A stretch of DNA of 64,000 bases from JAGOLU01 sp037138475. GTDB taxonomy: Bacteria; Patescibacteriota; Microgenomatia; UBA1406; GWC2-37-13. Numbering within the stretch: the stretch's first letter is position 1; each line of letters begins with the position of its first letter. Position numbers and translations under genes: made by a program. A model generated the notes under the pieces. It did not search any database. It saw only the letters and a list, made by a program, of their open reading frames with translations, and was not told the DNA's origin. Of this stretch, positions 49,379 through 57,046 are shown piece by piece. The stretch covers positions 8,476 to 72,475 of the forward strand of contig JBAXII010000005.1 of the NCBI GenBank assembly GCA_037138475.1, given 5' to 3'.

Positions 49379-50605
49379 TCATCCCCTTCGTCTTCTTGAC
49401 TTAAATCCTGCGGAGAACGAAGTGGTCTTCAGCGTCGCCACAAAAGCGATGAGCGCACTTCCGATGACCGCGGTCATCCACATATAGGGACTCCCTGCGG
49501 CGGCGAGTACGCTGCCTTTTGAAGTAGCTCCCAGTACCGTGCCAGATGGCTTTGGAGTCACCGTGGTCACGGCTCCCTGGACTGAGCCCGGAGTCGTAGC
49601 TGCGGCGATAGTGTCACTCCCTCCAGTACCACACGCACCCTTCTGGGGAGCGCCGACACGATAGTAGCTCGTGATACAGCTCGACGTAGTGGCACTCAAA
49701 ATATCTCCGGCATCACCGGTGCCACAGCCATTCATGCATTTGATTTTGAAAAAGTACTTGGTATCAGGTGCGAGTGAGCTGATCGTATAGGTAAATACTC
49801 CGCCTGTGGTGGGAGGATTCATCTCAGCGCTGTACTCATCTGCAGACTCGGTGCGCCCATAAAATATCTGGATCTTGGGGCAGTTTTCACGGCAGGGATT
49901 GATGTATAGTTTGGCAAAGTTTGCTCCTGCATCGACCTGAAAGAGATCAGGTTTGCACGTAGGTTTTGCGTCATTGCACACATAGGGTGCATTGGTCGGA
50001 GTCGGGGTCGGTGCCGTATAGGTATACTCGACTGAACAGCCGTACTTTGCATCAGAGCGAGTCACGATATCTGCATTTGCGGTACCGTCACCTGACATAA
50101 AGTCATTTGCAGTCACCGCAATGCTAAAATCGCCCGTGCCTGAGAGGCTACTGAGAATCGGCGAGGAGGTATAGGTCACCACATCAAATCCGCTCCCTGT
50201 CTTTGGACCCATTTTAAATCCTGATGCACCTGCATAGTCGATCTTGCCATCACGCGCTGATACTGATGGATTCGAAAACGATGCAGTTGCTACTGCTGCA
50301 GAAGATGCTCCGTCCAACTTTGTATACGTGAGTTTTGCTCCAATATTGAGGTTTACACTGCGCTGGGCGTTGTTATTATTTTCATAGTTGAGGTAGGATT
50401 GCACTTCGCCGCGGACAGTGACTTTAGCAGCAGTCAGAGGACCCAGTGCGGTGTTGAACTTTGGGAGTTTGCACTCTTTGACCCAGTCGGTCTGTTGAAA
50501 TGAGGTGGTGTTGTTGTCATAGTTCACCGTGGCTGCAGTAGCAGATTGTGCTGATATGAGTATAAAAAGTGTGAACACGAGGGAAACTAGTTGCTTTTTA
50601 TACAT
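49379..50605 (-). CDS. Secreted surface protein: choice-of-anchor-like domain, fibronectin-III-like domain, C-terminal anchor
   Basis: This 408-residue protein has a signal peptide (LVSLVFTLFILISAQSATA-A), an N-terminal beta domain (TVNYDNNTTSFQQTDWVKECKLPKFN) resembling choice-of-anchor E domains, and a Thr/Pro hinge. A fibronectin-III-like domain with disulphides follows (CPKIQIFYGRTES...YTISSLAPDTKYFFKIKC), then a Ser/Thr/Gly stalk and a final helix (YMWMTAVIGSALIAFVATL) with basic tail FKSRRRRG. It is probably displayed on the cell surface. The ATG at 50605 begins the signal peptide; the TTG frame to 50635 is not needed. Confidence 0.8.
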   Translation of the reverse strand: MYKKQLVSLVFTLFILISAQSATAATVNYDNNTTSFQQTDWVKECKLPKFNTALGPLTAAKVTVRGEVQSYLNYENNNNAQRSVNLNIGAKLTYTKLDGASSAAVATASFSNPSVSARDGKIDYAGASGFKMGPKTGSGFDVVTYTSSPILSSLSGTGDFSIAVTANDFMSGDGTANADIVTRSDAKYGCSVEYTYTAPTPTPTNAPYVCNDAKPTCKPDLFQVDAGANFAKLYINPCRENCPKIQIFYGRTESADEYSAEMNPPTTGGVFTYTISSLAPDTKYFFKIKCMNGCGTGDAGDILSATTSSCITSYYRVGAPQKGACGTGGSDTIAAATTPGSVQGAVTTVTPKPSGTVLGATSKGSVLAAAGSPYMWMTAVIGSALIAFVATLKTTSFSAGFKSRRRRG

Positions 50606-50689
50606 AAGTGAACGAAAAAGTATCAACACACTCAAGGTACCATAGCGGTAGGATGATTGTCAAGCAACAATAGAGCAAAGCCGGGATCT

Positions 50690-50963
50690 AAGTCTATAAA
50701 GTGACCCCGCAGGGTCATCCCGGGCATACGCGGCCGTGTGACCCGGGATCCAAGTCCATAAAGTCTATAAAGTGACGGTCAATGTCTCAAACTCCCCCTC
50801 ATGAAGTGAGGGGGGAACTGAACGAAGTGAAGTGGCTTGTCCGCCCAGACTGCGAAGCTGTTGGCGGGGGGTGTACTGTTTGGACAAATGCAATCGACCA
50901 CCTACACCCCCGCCCCGCCGGAGGCGGGGCACCCCCTCTCTGCCGAATCGGCAGAAGGGGGAG
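50690..50963. repeat. Repeat cluster including a long cloverleaf-type copy
   Basis: 50695-50755 is a GTGACCCCGCAGGGTCATCCC...ACCCGGGATCC element. 50790-50963 is the longest cloverleaf-type copy, with an extra GGCTTGTCCGCCC...GGCGGGG module inserted between the first hairpin and the central stem. The gap 50606-51107 holds no gene. Confidence 0.85.
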
Positions 50964-51107
50964 TTCTGTGCAGCACCTTTGGATGCTCGCGCCCCGCAAA
51001 GCGGGATAAATTCACGTGAATGACAAACTGTTCGTCATCCCCTTGTACAAGGGGATCCAATGTACAAGGTAAGGTGATTTATGACTTTGGATGCTCGCGT
51101 CCGCGAG

Positions 51108-51326
51108 TCACTTTTTCCGTGGAGTATCGAGGACTTTGTAGGTCACGCTGCTGAGGTTTTTGGGGGGGATTTTCTCCGATGCGTAGAGTATCTCGACACC
51201 CACCGGCAGCACGTCATCTTTGAAGTCCACCATCACATCATCAGAGATTTGCTCCGTACGAGTGGGAGCGACAGTCGAAAACTGTATATACATGGCATCT
51301 GACTGGGGATCGTAGGTGATATTCAT
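51108..51326 (-). CDS. DUF2283 family protein
   Basis: This 72-residue protein begins MNITYDPQSDAMYIQFS and continues through DDVMVDFKDDVLPVGVEILYASEKI, the standard DUF2283 pattern of small beta-rich proteins. Its start codon overlaps the stop of the upstream DUF4258 gene (ATGA), so they are coupled. DUF2283 and DUF4258 genes are often paired and may form a toxin-antitoxin-like unit, which is not proven. Confidence 0.88.
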   Translation of the reverse strand: MNITYDPQSDAMYIQFSTVAPTRTEQISDDVMVDFKDDVLPVGVEILYASEKIPPKNLSSVTYKVLDTPRKK

Positions 51327-51604
51327 GGCACTAGTATACTTGATATTTTATCAACGCGCGCTCGTGCGATCTCAAACACAGTGATGACGAGAGTCTCTGC
51401 GCCGAGCGATTCTGTGACGATACACAGACATTTTGAGCTTTCCAAAAGGACGTAGTAGTTGTGTCTGGATACATGATGAGCATCGGGCACCATGCGATAC
51501 ACCTCGCCCAACAGCTCAATCACCCTCTCAGGGGAATATCCACGGAGCTGGAGTCTTGCTTTTGCATGCTCCGTAAATATCAGATTTTTAGGAGCCTTGA
51601 ACAT
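51323..51604 (-). CDS. DUF4258 family protein, possible toxin of a pair
   Basis: This 93-residue protein has IFTEHAKARLQLRGYSPERVIELL followed by strands (NYYVLLESSKCLCIVTESL, LVITVF), matching DUF4258, a RelE/BrnT-like small fold. The ATG at 51604 is supported by TATACT (51613-51618) eight bases upstream. It is first in a two-gene operon with DUF2283. A toxin role is inferred from fold and pairing only. Confidence 0.82.
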   Translation of the reverse strand: MFKAPKNLIFTEHAKARLQLRGYSPERVIELLGEVYRMVPDAHHVSRHNYYVLLESSKCLCIVTESLGAETLVITVFEIARARVDKISSILVP

Positions 51605-51689
51605 ATCTAGTGAGTATATCAAGAATCATTGACAGATTCCCGATCAGTGGTATCGGGATCATAGTGCACGTGCATGACAGGTATAAAGC

Positions 51690-52060
51690 TCCCCCTCCCC
51701 ATTCGGGGAGGGAGTAAGGGAGCGAAGTATTTATGTCCGACTCCCCCTCGCGAAGTGAGGGGGGAACTGAACGAAGTGAAGTGGGGGTGTAATGATTGGA
51801 CAAACGCAATCAACCATCTACACCCCCGCACTTTGTGCACCCCCTCTCTGCCGAATCGGCAGAAGGGGGAGTTGTGTGTGGCGCCTTTGGATCTTTCGAC
51901 TTCGCTTACGCTCCGCTTAAGATGTCATGTGATCGGTCATCCTGAACGAAGTGAAGGATCTAGTGAACAGGGATCTTTCCACGCCGATTCGGCGGGTCAA
52001 GATGACATGGAACTTTACAAACTTTATAGACTTTACGAACTTTATAGCATTACAGCTTGC
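51690..52060. repeat. Repeat cluster with a complete cloverleaf-type copy
   Basis: 51741-51873 is a compact full copy: CCCCCTCGCGAAGTGAGGGGG, GGGGGTGTAATGATTGGACA...CTACACCCCC, CCCCCTCTCTGCCGAATCGGCAG. It is followed by GATCTTTCGACTTCG...AAGATGTCATG (51892-51930), TCATCCTGAACGAAGTGAAGGATCT (51938-51962), GATCTTTCCACGCC...TCAAGATGAC (51970-52005) and ACTTTACAAACTTTA units. No gene between 51605 and 52100. Confidence 0.85.
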
Positions 52061-52100
52061 AGCTTGTGGCTCTCAGCTTTGCTCTCTCAGCTATGTGTAG

Positions 52101-53516
52101 CTATTTGTTTTCGAGGAGGGATTCGAGTCTGGTCACACGGGCGCGGAGCTCTCGATTATCACTTGCGAGGCGATCGATTTGAGCTTGGAGTCCTGCAATA
52201 CTGACATCTGTTTTCGTATTCAGGTCTTGGACTGATTTGACGAGGAGCGGAGTGACCTTGCCATAATCTACGGCCCACGGGTTTGAAGGGTTGCTATATG
52301 CATCGAGCTCATCTGATCCCACGGTGACCGCATCAGGGAAGACTCGATAGAGCTCCTGAGCAAAAAATCCATCTTGAACGGTGCCACTCTGCTTCCATCT
52401 AAAGTTGTGTACAGGGAGATTGAGGAGTGCGTTGAGTCCACGAGCAGACTTGCCAGTGTCGATCTTGAGTCTCTGGTCAGAGCTGGTGGCATAGGCTATA
52501 GTGGTGGCGTTTGTGTTGTTGATGCTTCCGATTTCTGTCCCCGCTGAGTTTGAAAATCTCATATACCTGAGTGTATTGAGGGTGGCTGCGGGCATGGTGA
52601 CGGTGATACCCGCGGCATTTGTGGAAGTGCCTGCAGAAGTGATGCCTGTCGATGACACACTGAGTCCCGAGCCCGCAGTTCTGATACTGTTTGCATTTAT
52701 GACCATAGCGTTTACTGTCGTAGAGCTTGAGGTCACATCCAAAGCAGCTCCAGGACTCGTTGTGCCTATACCGACGTTCGCTGTACTGGTATCTACATAT
52801 AACTGATTGGTATTTACTGCAAAATCACCAGTTGTAGAAAGAACCAAATTAAAATTTGAGCCTGCGGCAGGAGTCATGGTCATGGCGCCTGATGAGCTAG
52901 TAAGCTTCGGCACCGCGAGGGAGGTGGCGGTAGCCACACCAAGTGTGGGAGTCGTAAATGAAGGACTCTCTAGAAATGCGAATGTCTTTCGTGCTGCACC
53001 TGTAGTGATAGTGCCATAGTATGCATCCGTCAAAAACTCCACTGCGCCTGCCTCAGGTGCGGTGAGAAGTGTGCCACTGGTGAACTTGAGTGGAGCCGTA
53101 GAAGCAGTCGCTGTGCCTGCTTTGAAGTGAAGTAAGGCAGTTGGTGCAACCGTCCCTATACCGACGTTTCCATTTTGTAAAAATACCGTTTTTACTCCTC
53201 CAGTACCTTCAATCTCGAGATTTGTAGCTGCGGTGATGCTCGTAGGGTTTGAGCCTATTTTCATCTGAGCAGAGACGGGGGAAGCGCTGAAGCAGAGTAA
53301 AGCGAAGAGAGCAAAGTTGATAGCTAGTATGGAAGTTGCGGATCTATGCGTGGCTCCCCCTCGTTCCCCAACGAGGGGGTGACGACACGGAGTGGAGTGG
53401 GGGTGTAGCGATGGGACTGACACTCCCATACTCGCATCAGCTCGTATTGCCCCCTCGTGAAACGAGGGGGAGTCGTGCATGATGGAGAAATAGAGAAATT
53501 TAGATGGAGAATGCAT
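52101..53516 (-). CDS. Secreted protein with C-terminal peptidase S74 chaperone domain
   Basis: This protein of about 471 residues has a signal peptide (SILAINFALFALLCFSASPVSAQ), repeats of the type NVGIGT-x-x-P, a Ser/Thr-rich shaft, and a C-terminal intramolecular chaperone. The self-cleavage site is TSSDQRLK; the domain continues through FRWKQSGTVQDGFFAQEL and ends in a coiled coil (LASDNRELRARVTRLESLLENK). S74 domains trimerise tail spikes and surface fibres, then cut themselves off. The N-terminus is odd: about 40 residues between MHSPSKFLYFS and the signal peptide are encoded by an inserted repeat (53353-53476). Confidence 0.82.
   Translation of the reverse strand: MHSPSKFLYFSIMHDSPSFHEGAIRADASMGVSVPSLHPHSTPCRHPLVGERGGATHRSATSILAINFALFALLCFSASPVSAQMKIGSNPTSITAATNLEIEGTGGVKTVFLQNGNVGIGTVAPTALLHFKAGTATASTAPLKFTSGTLLTAPEAGAVEFLTDAYYGTITTGAARKTFAFLESPSFTTPTLGVATATSLAVPKLTSSSGAMTMTPAAGSNFNLVLSTTGDFAVNTNQLYVDTSTANVGIGTTSPGAALDVTSSSTTVNAMVINANSIRTAGSGLSVSSTGITSAGTSTNAAGITVTMPAATLNTLRYMRFSNSAGTEIGSINNTNATTIAYATSSDQRLKIDTGKSARGLNALLNLPVHNFRWKQSGTVQDGFFAQELYRVFPDAVTVGSDELDAYSNPSNPWAVDYGKVTPLLVKSVQDLNTKTDVSIAGLQAQIDRLASDNRELRARVTRLESLLENK
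53353..53476. repeat. Cloverleaf-type repeat inserted in frame in the S74 gene
   Basis: CTCCCCCTCGTTCCCCAACG, GGGGGTGTAGCGATGGGACTGA and CCCCCTCGTGAAACGAGGGGGAG form the same three-stem pattern as the intergenic copies, but here lie between the 53516 ATG and the signal peptide of the S74 protein without breaking the frame. Confidence 0.75.
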
Positions 53517-53579
53517 ATGATGAGAGATGTCGCAGTGTATCAAAGTACGACAAGGGAAGTCAAGGGAGAAACGAAAGAC

Positions 53580-53890
53580 AATGCTTATAAAGTTTATAAG
53601 GTTATAAAGTTTGTAAAGTCCATAAAGTTCTTAAAGTTCTTAAAGGCTATTTACTGTTTACAGTCAATAGTAAATAGTCACATGTTCGCACCAAAGGATC
53701 CATGTCTGGCTCCCCCTCGCGAAGCGAGGGGGTATTCCGAAACGAAGTGAGGAAGGGGGGGTGTAACGTGTGGACTGACACCCCCATACTCGCTGAAGCT
53801 CGTATTGCCCCCTCATTAGGGAATGAGGGGGAGTTCTGTGTGGCGCCTTTGGATTCCCGTGTGCACGGGAATGACACATGGAGTAAATTG
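53580..53890. repeat. Repeat cluster between the S74 and SPFH genes
   Basis: 53584-53645 is a run of TTTATAAGGTTATAAAGTTTG-type units; 53711-53836 is a cloverleaf-type copy closely related to 53353-53476; 53850-53876 is a GGATTCCCGTGTGCACGGGAATGACA element. No gene is seen. Confidence 0.8.
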
Positions 53891-53934
53891 AAAACTCTTA
53901 GCTCTTAGCTCTTAGCTTTGCTCTCTGAGCTCTC

Positions 53935-54834
53935 TTATCTACTCGCCAGCAGGGAGGTGAGGCCAGATTTGGCTGAACCGGGAGGGACGAGGGTGAGCTC
54001 GACGGTGGGGGAGGCAGTGATATTTTGAGCCTCGAGTATCTCAAAGAGTGTCGAGAGCACCTCCTCATCTTTTCCAATTTCTTCAAGAGCGGTGCCGACG
54101 ATCTGTGGACGGATGGTCGACGCTTTTGCAAACTCGATGGATGCCTCGCGATCAGCTTTACTCTTTATGATGTTCACCTGATTGACTCCATCTTGTTGGA
54201 TGGCAGAGGTCACCTGGCGAAGACGATTCACCACTTTTTCCTCGATCTGTCTGGTCATATTTGCATCACGGAAATGTACTTTGCGGATATAGACGGAGCC
54301 TACTCGATAGCCCCACTCGACTGAGTCTGCGGAGACTTCCTCGCGTACGATCTTGCTCATGTGATGTCGATTCACCAACATCTCTGAGAGGGGGAGATTG
54401 CTGAGACTTTTGATCGCCGCATTTTTCACACTCACACTGAGTGATTCACGCGGATTCGCATTTTTAAAGATATGGGCAACTGGGTCGCTGATCTGTGTCT
54501 CATACCATACACCGATACCCATAGGGGTTCCCTCCTCAGAGTTTACCGGGATGCTTCGCAAGTACTCTTGATCGAGACGGAGCGAGCGGGTATAGCTCGT
54601 ACCAAAGATGTTTACTACGCATGCCTTCCATCCGAGCTTTGGCCAGAGCAGATGGAGACCAGGCTCATCAATGACCCCCAATACTTCTCCAAAAAGCACA
54701 TACACGCGCGCTTCACGCTCATGGATGATGTCGTACATACCAAACAATTTGCCGAGGGATACAATCACCTTTTCACCAACAAACAAAAAGACAAGTGTTT
54801 GTACGATGATGGTTAGGGTAGATATGTTTTCCAT
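53935..54834 (-). CDS. SPFH/Band-7 domain membrane protein B
   Basis: This 299-residue protein has an N-terminal membrane helix (TLTIIVQTLVFLFVGEKVIVSLG), a Band-7 domain (about 40-215: REARVYVLFGEVLGVIDEPGLHLLWPKLGW, VKNAAIKSLSNLPLSEML), and a C-terminal helical part (NIIKSKADREASIEFAKAS) ending in a Pro/Ser tail. SPFH proteins form membrane scaffolds that control proteases or membrane domains. It starts two bases after the stop of SPFH protein A, so the two probably form a hetero-oligomer like HflK-HflC. No FtsH gene is in the window. Confidence 0.88.
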   Translation of the reverse strand: MENISTLTIIVQTLVFLFVGEKVIVSLGKLFGMYDIIHEREARVYVLFGEVLGVIDEPGLHLLWPKLGWKACVVNIFGTSYTRSLRLDQEYLRSIPVNSEEGTPMGIGVWYETQISDPVAHIFKNANPRESLSVSVKNAAIKSLSNLPLSEMLVNRHHMSKIVREEVSADSVEWGYRVGSVYIRKVHFRDANMTRQIEEKVVNRLRQVTSAIQQDGVNQVNIIKSKADREASIEFAKASTIRPQIVGTALEEIGKDEEVLSTLFEILEAQNITASPTVELTLVPPGSAKSGLTSLLASR

Positions 54835-54836
54835 AG

Positions 54837-55820
54837 TTATGCTGATGATTCGAGAATGATACGTTTTGCTTTTGAGAGGAGTGAAAGTCTCACGTTACGC
54901 ATGTATGCGGTGAGTGTATCTTTGCCCTGCTTCTTCGTGGCTTTGAGTTGGGTTGCCAGATCGCCCAATATCTGGACTTCTGCTTGGGCTCTGAGCGTCT
55001 CGATCTCGACCGCACGTCTCGACTGGACGATCTTTTGATCTGCAGATGCTTGGGCGAGACTCACCTCTGAGGAGACGTGGTTGTGAGCGGTATTGATCGC
55101 CGCAAGTGCGGACTCGACCTCGGGAGGAGGTTCGATCGCGGTGATGAGCGCTGCGTCGAGTGAGATGCCATAGCGTGCAGGGGAGGAGGCACACTCCGTC
55201 TCCATGTGTTGGTTTAGATCGCCGAGGTTTTTACGTAGATCGTTGATCGATATGCCATAGGTGTCGATGAGGGAGATCTCTTTGCCCGCAAGGTCCTTTT
55301 TGAGTGGAGCCTCAAAGTTTGCGATACGCTCACGGAGTATGGCGACAAAGTATCCCATGATATGCGCGATCGGATTTTGGACGCCAAAAAGATATGCATA
55401 GAGGTTGCGGTCTGAAATCGTGAACCGCAGCTCGCCACGGAGGTTGATGTTCAGTTGGTCCTTTGTGACGGCCTCCAGCGCGGTGTTGCCCTGGTTGACC
55501 TGCGTGTTTTCGGGATCAAAGGCGATATTTACGAGTTGGGTCGCGACGGGGACTTTGTGGATGCGCTCCCAGGGCCATTTGAAGTAGGGCCCGCCGGGGG
55601 TGATGACCTCCAGCTGAGGATAGATGTATCTGTCCTTTTCGGTCTCGCGGAGTGACTCAGTCAAAGATGCGTCATCCAACGTGGTGAGCTTGCCGAGGCG
55701 TTTTGCTTTTCCGAGAATCGTCTTGACTGCGCGCTCATTTTGCTCGACTACATAAAAACCTGAGAGCACCATACGAATCACAAACCATATGGCGAATCCG
55801 AGCATGACACTGAGTAACAT
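54837..55820 (-). CDS. SPFH/Band-7 domain membrane protein A
   Basis: This 327-residue protein has an N-terminal helix (MLLSVMLGFAIWFVIRMVLSG) and a Band-7 domain that begins FYVVEQNERAVKTILGKAK, as in HflK. ITPGGPYFKWPWERIHKVP matches the conserved G-P-H-x-x-x-P-W region. A long helix rich in Ala, Glu and Gln (HVSSEVSLAQASADQKIVQS) follows. It is the first gene of a two-gene operon; TATACT (55828-55833) lies seven bases before the ATG. Confidence 0.9.
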   Translation of the reverse strand: MLLSVMLGFAIWFVIRMVLSGFYVVEQNERAVKTILGKAKRLGKLTTLDDASLTESLRETEKDRYIYPQLEVITPGGPYFKWPWERIHKVPVATQLVNIAFDPENTQVNQGNTALEAVTKDQLNINLRGELRFTISDRNLYAYLFGVQNPIAHIMGYFVAILRERIANFEAPLKKDLAGKEISLIDTYGISINDLRKNLGDLNQHMETECASSPARYGISLDAALITAIEPPPEVESALAAINTAHNHVSSEVSLAQASADQKIVQSRRAVEIETLRAQAEVQILGDLATQLKATKKQGKDTLTAYMRNVRLSLLSKAKRIILESSA

Positions 55821-55854
55821 ATGAAACAGTATAGCAACTAATTATCCACTGTGT

Positions 55855-56661
55855 TTATTTCTTTTTGAGCATGTCATCTGTCGACTGCAATAGCTTTTGT
55901 ACTCTGTCTATGCCTTCTTTATTTATCGGACATGATATACCAAAACAGAATTTGCCTTTGGATATCACTTGTTCATAGATGACGGGTGGAGCCAAAAGCA
56001 CTGCAAAAGACACCGCCATACCCAAACACAATGTGAAGGAAAACTTCAATACATTTTGCATTGGTCCTGACGGTTGGAGCATGACACGTATAAGATATAC
56101 AAACAAAAAGAGCAAAAGAATAGGGCTCGCATAAGCCAAGAAATCGAAACCTGGTGGGCCGTTATGCGGAGTTGTAATCACGGTGATGGCGTTGAGTACA
56201 AATATCCCCACGACAGTTGCAATGATCAAAAAGAGTTTACGGGATATTTTTGTAGGTTTGAAGTGGAGGATAGAGTAGATGATAAAAGAGATCAATGGGA
56301 CAAGGGAAAGCGTGCATATATCTGCTGCAACCTCATAAAACTGTATGAATATATCCATCCCTCTGTCAACATCATAAAACTGTATGAATATACTCATTGC
56401 TAAAGAAAAGATAGTGCCGACAATGTAGAATCCTGCTGAAATAGCAAATAAAATCGACTGGGTGCTAAGTACAATGAGAAACAGGTCCCTGTTGGTTCGC
56501 TTTTGTTTGTGTGATCTGAAGTTCGCCAATGCATCCTGGACGAGGAGAGGAAGCATCCATATAATCGCAGAGACCGTGCATATAATCAGTGCAACATAAC
56601 CATATCGATATGATTGTTTAATCAAGTGATATAGTACAGGTACGGATATAGTCAGCATCAT
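55855..56661 (-). CDS. Polytopic membrane protein of unknown function
   Basis: This 268-residue protein has about seven hydrophobic helices (VALIICTVSAIIWMLPLLV, LFLIIATVVGIFVLNAITV, ILLLFLFVYLIRVML and others) and a soluble C-terminal tail of about 40 residues with two Cys (CFGISCPINKEG). No family is recognised. A 39-base in-frame duplication gives the repeated IFIQFYDV/IFIQFYEV segment. The ATG at 56661 is supported by TACACT six bases upstream. Confidence 0.65.
   Translation of the reverse strand: MMLTISVPVLYHLIKQSYRYGYVALIICTVSAIIWMLPLLVQDALANFRSHKQKRTNRDLFLIVLSTQSILFAISAGFYIVGTIFSLAMSIFIQFYDVDRGMDIFIQFYEVAADICTLSLVPLISFIIYSILHFKPTKISRKLFLIIATVVGIFVLNAITVITTPHNGPPGFDFLAYASPILLLFLFVYLIRVMLQPSGPMQNVLKFSFTLCLGMAVSFAVLLAPPVIYEQVISKGKFCFGISCPINKEGIDRVQKLLQSTDDMLKKK
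56333..56410. repeat. 39-bp in-frame tandem duplication
   Basis: TCATAAAACTGTATGAATAT plus one base occurs at 56333-56353 and 56372-56392, 39 bases apart, and duplicates 13 codons of the membrane protein. Confidence 0.85.
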
Positions 56662-56804
56662 CTGGCCAGTGTAGCATATTTTCAGCATCACAAATCACAT
56701 GCCACTTTATACACTTCTAAATACGGTAGACAGTCGAGTGTGCAACAACCAAATAAAGCGGAGTATATAGGCTCTGGCTCAGACACCCCCTGATCACATT
56801 GGTT

Positions 56805-56952
56805 CGCATTCCCCCTCGTCCCGCAGAGCGGGATAAATTCACGGACGAGGCTCCGCCCGTAGGGTTACGCCCGGACTCCGTCCGTCGGACTTGGGTCCAG
56901 AGGGGGGGAGTTTGTGTGATGTCTTTGGATTCCCGCCTTCGCGGGAATGACA
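56805..56952. repeat. Partial cloverleaf-type repeat and other palindromes before the helicase gene
   Basis: CCCCCTCGTCCCGCAGAGCGG...GACGAGGCTCCGCCC followed by CGGACTTGGGTCCAGAGGGG, then GGATTCCCGCCTTCGCGGGAATGACA (56927-56952). The gap 56662-57046 holds no gene. Confidence 0.7.
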
Positions 56953-57034
56953 ATGCGGTGAATTTGGATCTTTTGACTGTGTAAACGTTTTTTCTTCGTT
57001 CTCAATTCCCCATTAATAATTCTCAATTTTGTCC

Positions 57035-57040
57035 TACAAT
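57035..57040 (+). promoter_or_regulatory. -10 box TACAAT of the helicase gene
   Basis: TACAAT ends six bases before the ATG at 57047. Confidence 0.6.
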
Positions 57041-57046
57041 CCCCTC

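Noticed and set aside
50780..51020. Several short open frames on both strands
   Set aside because: They lie entirely within palindromic repeats, whose symmetry opens frames on both strands.
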